Made by a program: the position numbers and the translations under genes. The notes beneath the pieces were generated by a model. It was given only the letters and a program-made list of their open reading frames with translations, was not told the origin of the DNA and did no database searches. Shown here one piece after another: positions 17,060 through 25,164 of a stretch of 64,000 nucleotides of DNA. The stretch's first letter is position 1, and each line of letters begins with the position of its first letter. Source of the stretch: JAAYHV01 sp964400515 (lineage in GTDB: Bacteria; Bacillota; Clostridia; Peptostreptococcales; Anaerovoracaceae); NCBI GenBank assembly GCA_964400515.1, contig CAYNTJ010000001.1:124001-188000 (forward strand), read 5' to 3'.

Positions 17060-18286
17060 TTAGCCTCTCCTCTTCACTTCTTTATTCTTTTCCATCATTT
17101 CAAGCAGCGCCTGCACTCTTGTCTCATATTGTGCTTCAGAAAAACTTCGAGGATCGGTCTGATCTCCGTCAAACACAACAGAAGGACAACCTGTCATATC
17201 CGTTACTCGTCTTTGAACCTCATACTGTCTAAAGTCCATAAGCTTACAGCTTCTGTTTGAATGGTATATAATTCCGTCCAAGCTAAAATCGTCTATTAAC
17301 TTAGCCACATTTTGTGTATCATAATCTAAATTTCTGTTTGCATAATTTGAAGCATAAGCCTTAGCCATTCCATCCAAATCATTTTTTTCATATCTTACAT
17401 TCCAGCTTTCAGGATAAGTGGAAGTAACCATATTTATTCCATACTTTTTCAAGGTCTTAAAAGTGGTGGATAAATGAGGCCAGCAAGCTATTCCGTCCCA
17501 CATTACCCTATATTTTTCTTCTGCGGATTTCCAAGGGCCGAGTCCGTCCTTAGCTTTTTGCTCCAGCTCATCATGCCAAAGCTTAAAAAGTCTTTCTCCA
17601 TCCTTGTTGCCACGCATGCATACTATCATTGCCATATAGTTAAACATATCAAATCCGTTTAAAGGAGATGGTGTAACCTTTGCCCAATCAGTGGCTTTCT
17701 TCCACCACTCGCAGGTCTTGTTTGAAGTTTCCATAACCTCCCCAAATTTGTCATAATCAAATTTCCTTTTTGTGAAATCCTCCAGTTGTTTTATTGCATA
17801 CTCGATTTGGCCCCTCATATATTTCACACTGTGGTCAGGCACATCATAGGTGTGATTAAACGGCATATCAAACATAACCAAAGGAATATTTAACTCTTTA
17901 GCCAAGTTTTCATACCACTTTATTACAGTGTTACATATATTGCTGCAGCAAAATATCAAGTCCGGCATAGGTATATTAAGTGCATCGGAATGCTTCAAAT
18001 CAACATATCCCATATTGACTCTTGCATATGAGCAAATATCTGCGGAATATCCTTTGCCTTCGGCATGCTCAATGAATTTTAATGCTTCCTTTTTTGCTCC
18101 TATTGCAGCCGCATGATTTTCGGGATAAACAGTAGTCAAATCCATAGTCTCTAAAAGCTCCTGGGGACATATGGAAGTGGCCCATACAACAGGCTTTCCT
18201 TCCGCCTTAGCCTTAAGAGCTCCCTCATAGTGCTGATCGACTAAACTATTTAAGAGTTCCTTCGATGTCAATTTCTTTTCCTCCAT
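17060..18286 (-). CDS. 2-hydroxyacyl-CoA dehydratase subunit A (HgdA/HadB family)
   Basis: 408-residue partner of the preceding subunit; cluster ligand candidates are DICSYARVNMG, FCCSNICNTVIKWYE and HSNRSCKLMDF. The conserved GKPVVWATSICPQELL lies near the N-terminus. The open frame extends to an ATG at 18301, but GGAGG lies 8 bases before the ATG at 18286, so I use that. Together with subunit B and the activator it forms a complete radical dehydratase system. Confidence 0.92.
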   Translation of the reverse strand: MEEKKLTSKELLNSLVDQHYEGALKAKAEGKPVVWATSICPQELLETMDLTTVYPENHAAAIGAKKEALKFIEHAEGKGYSADICSYARVNMGYVDLKHSDALNIPMPDLIFCCSNICNTVIKWYENLAKELNIPLVMFDMPFNHTYDVPDHSVKYMRGQIEYAIKQLEDFTKRKFDYDKFGEVMETSNKTCEWWKKATDWAKVTPSPLNGFDMFNYMAMIVCMRGNKDGERLFKLWHDELEQKAKDGLGPWKSAEEKYRVMWDGIACWPHLSTTFKTLKKYGINMVTSTYPESWNVRYEKNDLDGMAKAYASNYANRNLDYDTQNVAKLIDDFSLDGIIYHSNRSCKLMDFRQYEVQRRVTDMTGCPSVVFDGDQTDPRSFSEAQYETRVQALLEMMEKNKEVKRRG

Positions 18287-18300
18287 TATTGGATCCTCCA

Positions 18301-19068
18301 TTATATATTTTTGTATTCGGGTTTTCTTTTTTCAAAAAAGGCATTCATTCCTTCTTTTTGATCTTGTGTTTCAAACATTTCAGACCATTTTTCTCCCTCG
18401 AAATCAATAGCCCTGTTCTGATTCGGCTCATCTAATCCATATCTTATTGCTTCCTTTGCAGTCCTTACGGCTATGGGACCGTTTTTAGCTATTTTGCCTG
18501 CCATTTTTAAAGCTTCTTCATATACACTTCCGCTTTCCGCAACCTTACTTATAAGTCCCATTTCATATGCTTTCCAAGCCTTTATAACAGCTCCGGTAAA
18601 TATTAATTCTTTAGCATATGCCTCTCCGATAATTCTGGGTGCCCTTATTGTTCCCCCTGCCCCCGGAAAAATCCCCAAAGTAACCTCAGGGAAGCCCATC
18701 ATAGCATTCTCATCAGCAATTCTGATATCTGCCGTAAGGGCCAACTCCAAGCCACCTCCCAAGGCATAACCTTCTATTGCTGCAATGGTGGGTATGTTTA
18801 AATCAGCCAGCTTGTTATATGTGTCGGAAAAAAGAAATTTCTTAGCGCCTTCCTTATTGCATTTGGCCATATCCTTTATATCTGCCCCCGCCGCAAAATT
18901 CTTTTCACTATAGATAATTAAGCATCTTATATCTTCATCTTTCTTTATTTCCTCAATGCAGTCATCCATTTCATCTACAATTTCTCTAGACAATGCATTT
19001 AAAGCCTTAGGCCTATTAATACTTAAGGTTCCTATATGATTATCTTTTTTAAACTCTATATAGCTCAT
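18301..19068 (-). CDS. crt: enoyl-CoA hydratase (crotonase)
   Basis: 255 residues of the crotonase family: hydration of crotonyl-CoA to 3-hydroxybutyryl-CoA, or the reverse. Oxyanion-hole segments FAAGADIKDM and ALGGGLELAL; catalytic Glu pair in GFPEVTLGIFPGAGG and the preceding helix. The frame runs further upstream into hbd, but MSYIEFKKDN after GAGGAG is the proper start. Belongs to a thl-hbd-crt set within the operon. Confidence 0.9.
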   Translation of the reverse strand: MSYIEFKKDNHIGTLSINRPKALNALSREIVDEMDDCIEEIKKDEDIRCLIIYSEKNFAAGADIKDMAKCNKEGAKKFLFSDTYNKLADLNIPTIAAIEGYALGGGLELALTADIRIADENAMMGFPEVTLGIFPGAGGTIRAPRIIGEAYAKELIFTGAVIKAWKAYEMGLISKVAESGSVYEEALKMAGKIAKNGPIAVRTAKEAIRYGLDEPNQNRAIDFEGEKWSEMFETQDQKEGMNAFFEKRKPEYKNI

Positions 19069-19069
19069 A

Positions 19070-19927
19070 TTACTTCTCCTCGTAATCATAAAAGCCTGCC
19101 CCGGTTTTTCTTCCCAGTCTTCCGGAGTCCACAAGCCTTGTTATTTGAGGGCTAGGTCTATATCTGTCGCCATAGGCTTCAAAGAGTATTTGATCCACAT
19201 TTTGGTTCAGATCATGCCCTGTGATATCCAGCAACGCAAATATACCCATGGGATGACCAAGTCCGAATTTACAGATCTTATCCACATCTTCAGGGGAACA
19301 TACTCCTTCTTCCACCAATCTGCAGGCTTCCAAATAGAAGGCATGGAATAATCTATTTAATCCAAACCCAACCACATCCTTTACCTTAACTGCAACTTTT
19401 TCAATATCTTCAAGAATATCAACGGTAATATTTACTGTTTCATCCGAGGTCAATAATCCCGGAATTACTTCTACGAGCTTCATAACACTGGCGGGAGAAT
19501 TAAAATGGGTTCCCACAAATTTGTCTTTCCTATCTTTTGAAACACATGAAGCCAGCTTGCTTATGGAAATTGAAGAAGTGTTTGAAGCAATAATAGTTTC
19601 CTTTTTACAAACCTTATCCAAGCTTTCATAAATACTCTTCTTAACTTCCCATACTTCAAGTACAGCTTCGATAACAAGATCACAATCCGCCATATCATTG
19701 ATATCTCCGGTTGGCAATACATTAGCTAAAGTCTTTTCCATTTCTTCTTGGGTAATTTTCCCTTTACCTACACTTTTTGCCAATATGGTTTCTTGTTTTT
19801 TCTTTCCGCCTTCTGCTATTTCCTTAGTCATATCACTAAGTATTGTAGTAAGGCCTGCTCTGGCAAAGCAAAGGGCAATCTCTGCACCCATCATGCCTGC
19901 TCCGACTACACCTACTTTTTTAATCAT
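19070..19927 (-). CDS. hbd: 3-hydroxybutyryl-CoA dehydrogenase
   Basis: 285 residues. NAD(P)-dependent oxidation of 3-hydroxybutyryl-CoA to acetoacetyl-CoA. Rossmann motif GVVGAGMMGAEIA at the N-terminus, NTSSISIS and catalytic His in GTHFNSPASVMKLVE, and the C-terminal all-helical domain ending GRKTGAGFYDYEEK. Start ATG at 19927 follows AGAGGTG by 8 bases; an upstream GTG is in frame. 1 base before crt. Confidence 0.93.
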   Translation of the reverse strand: MIKKVGVVGAGMMGAEIALCFARAGLTTILSDMTKEIAEGGKKKQETILAKSVGKGKITQEEMEKTLANVLPTGDINDMADCDLVIEAVLEVWEVKKSIYESLDKVCKKETIIASNTSSISISKLASCVSKDRKDKFVGTHFNSPASVMKLVEVIPGLLTSDETVNITVDILEDIEKVAVKVKDVVGFGLNRLFHAFYLEACRLVEEGVCSPEDVDKICKFGLGHPMGIFALLDITGHDLNQNVDQILFEAYGDRYRPSPQITRLVDSGRLGRKTGAGFYDYEEK

Positions 19928-19945
19928 AAATATCACCTCTTTAAA

Positions 19946-21151
19946 TTATTCGCTTATATTTTCAATTATTGTAGTTACACCTAATCCGCCACCGCAGCAA
20001 GATGTAAATAACCCATATTTACCTTTTCTTCTTCTAAGTTCGTTCATTGTAAATATGCAAACTCTTCCGCCGGATGCACCGTTTGGATGACCAAATGCAA
20101 TGGCTCCACCATTTGGATTCCATTTGTCCATGTCTATCTTTTCGCCGGTGGATTTTTGCAGTTGTTTTATTACACTTAAGTTTTGAGCCGCAAAGGCCTC
20201 ATTGCACTCTATTACATCCATATCGCTAAGCTTTAGTCCTGTCTTTTCAAATACCTTTAGGGAAGAATAAACAGGTCCTATTCCCATAAGCTTAGGATCT
20301 ACTCCTACATCTGCACCATAAACCCATCTTGCTATTGGTCTATATCCCAATTCTTTTGCTTTTTCGGCGCTCATCATCAGTACAAATGCCGCTCCGTCAT
20401 TTAGGCCTGATGCATTTCCGGGAGTTGTCACCCCATCCTTTACAACAGGTTTTAATTTCGACAAACCTTCGATTGTGGTTTCCCCCCTTGGATGCTCATC
20501 CTCATCAAATCTTACTGCTTCACCTTTTTTAGAGTATTTAACATCAATAGGTAAAATCTCATCTTTAAAATATCCCTTTTCTATGGCATTCACCGCTCTT
20601 TTTTGACTTCTTAAAGCAAATTCGTCACATTCTTCCCTGGTGATGTCCCATGTCTTAGCCATTAAATCTGAAATCTCAATCATTGAAATATCATCTTCCA
20701 CTGTAGGTGCTAATCTTACAGGCGCAGCCATTGGCGGTATTTTCTTATATGGCACAGGTGATGCTGTAAATTTATAGAAGGTTTGACTATGGGATTCTGC
20801 TCCTCCGCAGATTGCAGTATCGATTACCCCTGTGGCAATCTGCAGTGCCGCATTATTAATGCACGCTATTGAAGACCCGCACTGCATTTCAATAAATGTC
20901 GCAGATGTTTCATAGGGAAGTCCTGCCCCCAAACATGCATACCTTGCAAAATTTTGTGTGTTCAGATCCCCAGAGGCGCTTCCCGCCATAACCGAATCCA
21001 CTTTACCCTTTTCCAGTATTTTAGTTTTATCCAACAACCCTTTTATTGTCATGGAAGCAAGCTCCACCGCTGTATATGGTCTTAAGCTTCCCCCCATTCT
21101 TCCAAAGGCGGTACGTACACCGTCTACAATTACTACTTCTCTGTTTTCCAT
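19946..21151 (-). CDS. acetyl-CoA C-acetyltransferase (thiolase)
   Basis: 401 residues. Cleaves acetoacetyl-CoA with CoA to two acetyl-CoA, or condenses them. Nucleophile Cys91 in MQCGSSIACIN (family usually VCGSG, a small variation), active-site His in GHPNGASGG and second Cys in FTSCCGGGLG. It is probably the catabolic exit of the operon's pathway. GAGG before ATG. Confidence 0.9.
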   Translation of the reverse strand: MENREVVIVDGVRTAFGRMGGSLRPYTAVELASMTIKGLLDKTKILEKGKVDSVMAGSASGDLNTQNFARYACLGAGLPYETSATFIEMQCGSSIACINNAALQIATGVIDTAICGGAESHSQTFYKFTASPVPYKKIPPMAAPVRLAPTVEDDISMIEISDLMAKTWDITREECDEFALRSQKRAVNAIEKGYFKDEILPIDVKYSKKGEAVRFDEDEHPRGETTIEGLSKLKPVVKDGVTTPGNASGLNDGAAFVLMMSAEKAKELGYRPIARWVYGADVGVDPKLMGIGPVYSSLKVFEKTGLKLSDMDVIECNEAFAAQNLSVIKQLQKSTGEKIDMDKWNPNGGAIAFGHPNGASGGRVCIFTMNELRRRKGKYGLFTSCCGGGLGVTTIIENISE

Positions 21152-21162
21152 TTTCTACCTCA

Positions 21163-22236
21163 CTATTCTGCGTTCCATAGGCTGATAATTTCAGGTATTA
21201 CCTTTTTTAAATCCCCTTCGATTGCATAGTCTGCCAATTTCATCATAGGACATTCCGGATCCTTATTTATTGCTATTATGATGTCCGATGTTTGCATTCC
21301 TGCCAGATGCTGAATAGCTCCGGATATTCCGCAAGCAAAATATATATTTGGCTTTACGGTGGTTCCCGTCTGACCAACCTGATGTGTATGGTCAATCCAT
21401 CCGGCATCAACTGCTGCTCTTGATGATCCCACTACTCCGCCTACTGCATCTGCAAACTCTTTAATAAGCTCAAATCCCGAAGCATCTCCCAAGCCTCTTC
21501 CACCGGAACAGATTATTTTCGCATCAGTTAGAGATACTATTTCCTTTGTGGCTTTAACTATTTCCAAAACTTCAACGCTGATGTCTTCCGGTTTCAGCTG
21601 TACCTTCACATCGATTCTTTCACCGATGGCGCAATCGATTCTTTCAATTTTATCCATTACTCCCGGTCTTACAGTTGCCATTTGAGGTCTGGTATTTGGA
21701 GTTATGATGGTGGCCATAAGGTTTCCTCCAAAAGCAGGTCTTGTTTGCTTAAGGCCCTTGTTATCATCGTCCTTGCTTAAACCATTAAGATTAGCCGTGG
21801 TATTGGTATCAAGATAATCAATGTAGTTACCCATATTGATATCCAGCCTAGTACAGTCTGCAGTAAGGCCCGTATCAAGCCTTGCAGCAATTCTTGGAGC
21901 CAGGTCTCTACCTATATGAGTAGCTCCAAACAGCACAATTTCCGGCTTATATTCCTTGACCATATCAACCATAACCTTTGTGTACCCATCCGTGGTATAG
22001 TTTGCTAAAAGCTCATTTTCTGCAACATAAACCTTGTCAGCACCATAGGCATATAGTTCCTCCACCAGTCCATTTACATCACTTCCCAAAAGGACAGCAC
22101 AATTCTTTGCCCCTTCTCCTCTTTCTCTGGACAGCTTATGACCTTCCCCCAGTAATTCAGTTGCAACCCCCATGAGTTTACCGTTTCTTTGCTCGGCGAA
22201 GATCCAAATATCTTTATATTCTTTAAAATTAGTCAT
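21163..22236 (-). CDS. etfA: electron transfer flavoprotein alpha subunit
   Basis: 357 residues. Carries the FAD domain of the Etf heterodimer: CSGGRGLGDASGFELI, then SSRAAVDAGW, HQVGQTGTTVKPNIYFACGISGAIQH near the C-terminus. No N-terminal ferredoxin extension. Start at MTNFKEYK after AAGGGGG; the frame opens earlier within etfB. Follows etfB and the acyl-CoA dehydrogenase gene, the arrangement of clostridial butyryl-CoA dehydrogenase complexes, some of which bifurcate electrons to ferredoxin. Confidence 0.93.
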   Translation of the reverse strand: MTNFKEYKDIWIFAEQRNGKLMGVATELLGEGHKLSRERGEGAKNCAVLLGSDVNGLVEELYAYGADKVYVAENELLANYTTDGYTKVMVDMVKEYKPEIVLFGATHIGRDLAPRIAARLDTGLTADCTRLDINMGNYIDYLDTNTTANLNGLSKDDDNKGLKQTRPAFGGNLMATIITPNTRPQMATVRPGVMDKIERIDCAIGERIDVKVQLKPEDISVEVLEIVKATKEIVSLTDAKIICSGGRGLGDASGFELIKEFADAVGGVVGSSRAAVDAGWIDHTHQVGQTGTTVKPNIYFACGISGAIQHLAGMQTSDIIIAINKDPECPMMKLADYAIEGDLKKVIPEIISLWNAE

Positions 22237-22249
22237 TCTAATATCCCCC

Positions 22250-23038
22250 TTAGACAATATGTTTTGCTTTTAAACTTGCCATCAAATGTTCTGCTTTTTC
22301 CCTAGGAGTATCCCCATCTACAGTTACTCCTGCACCCTTTGGTTTTGGTGTAAATGATCTAAAAACATTTGTTGGAGATGCCTTTAAGCCCACTATAGTT
22401 TTATCTACTCCTATATCATCTGCTCCCCATACTTTTATCTCATGCTTCCCGGCCTTTAAAATACCTCTAATAGACATATATCTTGGTTCATTTAATTCTT
22501 TTATAGCAGTTAAAAGACACGGCATCTTTACCTTAAGTAATTCATAACCATCTTCTAAGGCTCTTTTTACAACAATGGCTCCATCTTTTTGTTCAAAATC
22601 CTTAACATATGATACCTGGGGTATACCAAGCTTTTCTGCAATTTGAGGTCCAACCTGTGCTGTATCTCCATCTATTGCCTGTCTGCCAGAAAAAATCAGA
22701 TCGTACTCTCCTAATTTTCTGATACCGGCAGCTATGGCATTAGATGTGGCCCATGTATCAGAACCCCCCAGTGCTCTGTCTGATAGCAAAACCGCATCAT
22801 CTGCTCCCATGGCTAAACATTCCTGTAACATTTCTTTAGCTTGGGGCGGTCCCATAGTTATTACCGTAATCTTAGTTTCCGGTTCTTTATCCTTGATTCT
22901 AAGGGCTTCTTCCAAAGCATTAGCATCATCCGGATTTAATATGGATGGCACTCCATCCCTTATAAGTGTTCCTGTTTCCGGATTGATTTTAATCTCAGTA
23001 GTATCCGGAACTTGTTTTACGCATACAATTATATTCAT
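22250..23038 (-). CDS. etfB: electron transfer flavoprotein beta subunit
   Basis: 262 residues of the EtfB family, opening MNIIVCVKQVPDTTEI and with SILNPDDANALEEALRIK, DLIFSGRQAIDGDTAQVG and LTAIKELNEPRYMS. The region around DGDTAQVG resembles the FAD-binding pattern of bifurcating EtfB proteins (moderate certainty). AGGAGG precedes the start. Second gene of the sigma-54 operon. Confidence 0.93.
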   Translation of the reverse strand: MNIIVCVKQVPDTTEIKINPETGTLIRDGVPSILNPDDANALEEALRIKDKEPETKITVITMGPPQAKEMLQECLAMGADDAVLLSDRALGGSDTWATSNAIAAGIRKLGEYDLIFSGRQAIDGDTAQVGPQIAEKLGIPQVSYVKDFEQKDGAIVVKRALEDGYELLKVKMPCLLTAIKELNEPRYMSIRGILKAGKHEIKVWGADDIGVDKTIVGLKASPTNVFRSFTPKPKGAGVTVDGDTPREKAEHLMASLKAKHIV

Positions 23039-23055
23039 TATGATTATTCCTCCTA

Positions 23056-24195
23056 TTATTTAAAAATCTCTCCGGCCATTACCATTTTCATTACTTCCGA
23101 TGTGCCTTCGTAAATCTCGGTGATCTTGGCATCCCTCATCATTCTTTCCACAGGATAGTCCTTAATGTATCCATATCCGCCGTGGAACTGAACCGCTTTA
23201 GTGGTAACATACATGGCCGCTTCAGAACATGCTAATTTAGCTTCCGCCGCAGCTACTGAAGGAGGTAAACCCCTGTCTCTAATGTTACATGCATCATAAA
23301 GAAGATATCTTGCTCCGTCTATTCTTGTTTTCATTGCAGCCATTTCAAAAGCTAAAGCTTGAAACTTATCCAAAGTTTTTCCGAACTGCTTTCTTTGCTT
23401 CATGTATTTAACCGTTTGATCAAATGCCCCCTGGGCAATCCCCAGAGCTTGGGCAGCTATGCCCAGTCTACCCACATCAAGAGAAGTCATGGCAACTTTA
23501 AAGCCCTTTCCAAGGGGTCCTAGTAGGTTTTCCTTTGGAATGCAGCAGTCTTCAAATACAAGCTCTGCAGCCAGGGAACCTCTTATTCCCATTTTGTTTT
23601 CATGCTTAGGGAAACTAAAACCCGGGGTTCCTTTTTCTACTATAAATGCGCTTATCCCTTTAGTCCCCTTAGATTTATCCGTCATAGCCATGATTACATA
23701 TACATCGGCAACACCGCCTCCTGATATGAATATCTTACTGCCGTTTAATACCCAATGGTCTCCCATATCCACTGCTTTTGTCTGGGTGCCTGCAGCATCG
23801 GTACCTGCATTAGGCTCTGTAAGCCCGAAGGCTCCCAGTTTCTTTCCCGAAAGTAAATCAGGCAAGTATTTTTGTTTTTGTTCCTCTGTGCCATATGTAA
23901 ATATAGGCCAGCAGCATAGTGCATTGTGAGTTTGTATTATAACGCCATGGGAAGCATCTACCTTTGATACCTCTTCAATGGCCATAATATATGTCAAGTA
24001 ATCTGTACCTGCTCCTCCAAGCTCCTGTGGAAAAGGCATGCCCATAAGTCCAAGCTCACCCAGTTTAGCCACAGTTTCAAAAGGATATATAGCTTTCTCA
24101 TCAATCTCCGCTGCTATAGGTTCAATTTCAGTTTCAGCAAAGGTTTTAACCATTTTCTTTACCATTTGCTGTTCTCTTGAATAACTAAATTCCAT
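23056..24195 (-). CDS. acyl-CoA dehydrogenase (short-chain, Bcd-like)
   Basis: 379-residue FAD enzyme. FAD and substrate motifs GLTEPNAGTDAAGT and KIFISGGGVADVYVI; catalytic base Glu near 363 in ITEIYEGTSE, the butyryl-CoA dehydrogenase position. First gene of the operon, with EtfBA next, so it can run in the reducing direction (enoyl-CoA to acyl-CoA). In the proposed pathway it reduces 4-hydroxycrotonyl-CoA and/or crotonyl-CoA; a role only as butyryl-CoA dehydrogenase is the simpler alternative. Confidence 0.92.
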   Translation of the reverse strand: MEFSYSREQQMVKKMVKTFAETEIEPIAAEIDEKAIYPFETVAKLGELGLMGMPFPQELGGAGTDYLTYIMAIEEVSKVDASHGVIIQTHNALCCWPIFTYGTEEQKQKYLPDLLSGKKLGAFGLTEPNAGTDAAGTQTKAVDMGDHWVLNGSKIFISGGGVADVYVIMAMTDKSKGTKGISAFIVEKGTPGFSFPKHENKMGIRGSLAAELVFEDCCIPKENLLGPLGKGFKVAMTSLDVGRLGIAAQALGIAQGAFDQTVKYMKQRKQFGKTLDKFQALAFEMAAMKTRIDGARYLLYDACNIRDRGLPPSVAAAEAKLACSEAAMYVTTKAVQFHGGYGYIKDYPVERMMRDAKITEIYEGTSEVMKMVMAGEIFK

Positions 24196-24243
24196 GTTTC
24201 GTCCTCCGTTAAATTAGTAATATTATTCTCATAAATATATTAA

Positions 24244-24259
24244 AGCAATAATTATGCCA
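24244..24259 (-). promoter_or_regulatory. sigma-54 promoter of the 12-gene operon
   Basis: On the minus strand TGGCAT-AATTA-TTGCT, five of six bases in the -24 box and the GC of the -12 box, with correct spacing. The expected start is near 24233, about 38 bases before the acyl-CoA dehydrogenase ATG. Confidence 0.85.
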
Positions 24260-24273
24260 AATTTTATTTTCCT

Positions 24274-24300
24274 AAAACCCTTGAATTTAAAGGGTTTTTT
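24274..24300. terminator. terminator-like hairpin between activator sites and promoter
   Basis: AAAACCCTT / AAAGGGTTTT stem with a T-run on the plus strand. It lies between the ATGC-N6-GCAT sites and the sigma-54 promoter and follows no plus-strand gene. It may stop antisense transcription or insulate the divergent genes. Confidence 0.45.
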
Positions 24301-24312
24301 ATTTATGCTCTG

Positions 24313-24326
24313 ATGCGGTATCGCAT
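24313..24326. promoter_or_regulatory. putative activator site (ATGC-N6-GCAT)
   Basis: ATGC-GGTATC-GCAT, in fact palindromic over its outer ten bases. Centre about 74 bases upstream of the -12 element of the operon promoter. Same pattern as at 8493 and 8523. Confidence 0.65.
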
Positions 24327-24340
24327 ATTATATTTTTTCG

Positions 24341-24354
24341 ATGTAATCATGCAT
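24341..24354. promoter_or_regulatory. second putative activator site (one mismatch)
   Basis: ATGT-AATCAT-GCAT followed by C, one base off the ATGC-N6-GCAT pattern and 28 bases from the first site, copying the paired arrangement of the dctP/uxaA region. Confidence 0.5.
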
Positions 24355-24429
24355 CAAAATAGCATTTGAATTTGTATTATTTTAGGAATATAATGTGTGA
24401 TATGATTTATTTAGCAGAAAGGAATACTT

Positions 24430-25164
24430 ATGGAAAACTGCATAAAACTTAAAAACATCAGAAAAAGCTTTGGCAAGGCGGAGGTCCTCCACGGAATAGA
24501 TTTGAACATCCCCGGGGGCATTATTTATGGATTGCTGGGGCCTTCCGGTTGCGGCAAAACCACCACAGTCAAAATAATGACCGGGATTATAAAGGCAACC
24601 TCGGGGGAAGTTATGATATTGGATACAAAAATGCCTTCGTATGATATGTTAAATAACATTGGATATATGGCCCAGTCGGATGCCCTTTACGAAACATTGA
24701 CGGCTAAAGAAAATTTAAAATTTTACTCAAAAATTTATGGCATGAACAAAAAAGAGACTGAAGACAGAATAGCTTATGTAATGGAAACTGTTAATCTTAC
24801 AGGAGACATTAATAAGCTGGTTAAAGAATATTCGGGAGGCATGAAAAGAAGACTATCCTTAGCTATTGCTCTTCTTGCCAATCCTAAAATACTTGTTTTG
24901 GATGAGCCCACCGTCGGAATCGATCCTTTGCTGAGAAAAGACATTTGGAACGAATTTAAACTCTTAACTGATCAAGGTATAACTCTTGTTGTAACAACCC
25001 ATGTCATGGATGAGGCTGAAAAATGCAATGTTTTATCTATGATTAGAGATGGTCTTGTAATAGCCACCGGAACTCCCATGGAGCTGATTACAAACAGTAA
25101 CTCAAACAGTTTAGAGGAAGCCTTTATAAAATATGGAAAGCCGGGTGATGATTATGAGAATTAG
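24430..25164 (+). CDS. ABC transporter ATP-binding protein (ABC-2 type)
   Basis: 244 residues with a complete nucleotide-binding domain: Walker A GPSGCGKTT near 38, signature YSGGMKRRLS near 136, Walker B ILVLDEPTVGIDP near 157 and switch His in TTHVMDEAE. Belongs to the DrrA/NatA-like exporters. AAAGGAA precedes the ATG. Overlaps the permease gene. Cargo unknown: drug, lipid or peptide. Confidence 0.9.
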   Translation: MENCIKLKNIRKSFGKAEVLHGIDLNIPGGIIYGLLGPSGCGKTTTVKIMTGIIKATSGEVMILDTKMPSYDMLNNIGYMAQSDALYETLTAKENLKFYSKIYGMNKKETEDRIAYVMETVNLTGDINKLVKEYSGGMKRRLSLAIALLANPKILVLDEPTVGIDPLLRKDIWNEFKLLTDQGITLVVTTHVMDEAEKCNVLSMIRDGLVIATGTPMELITNSNSNSLEEAFIKYGKPGDDYEN

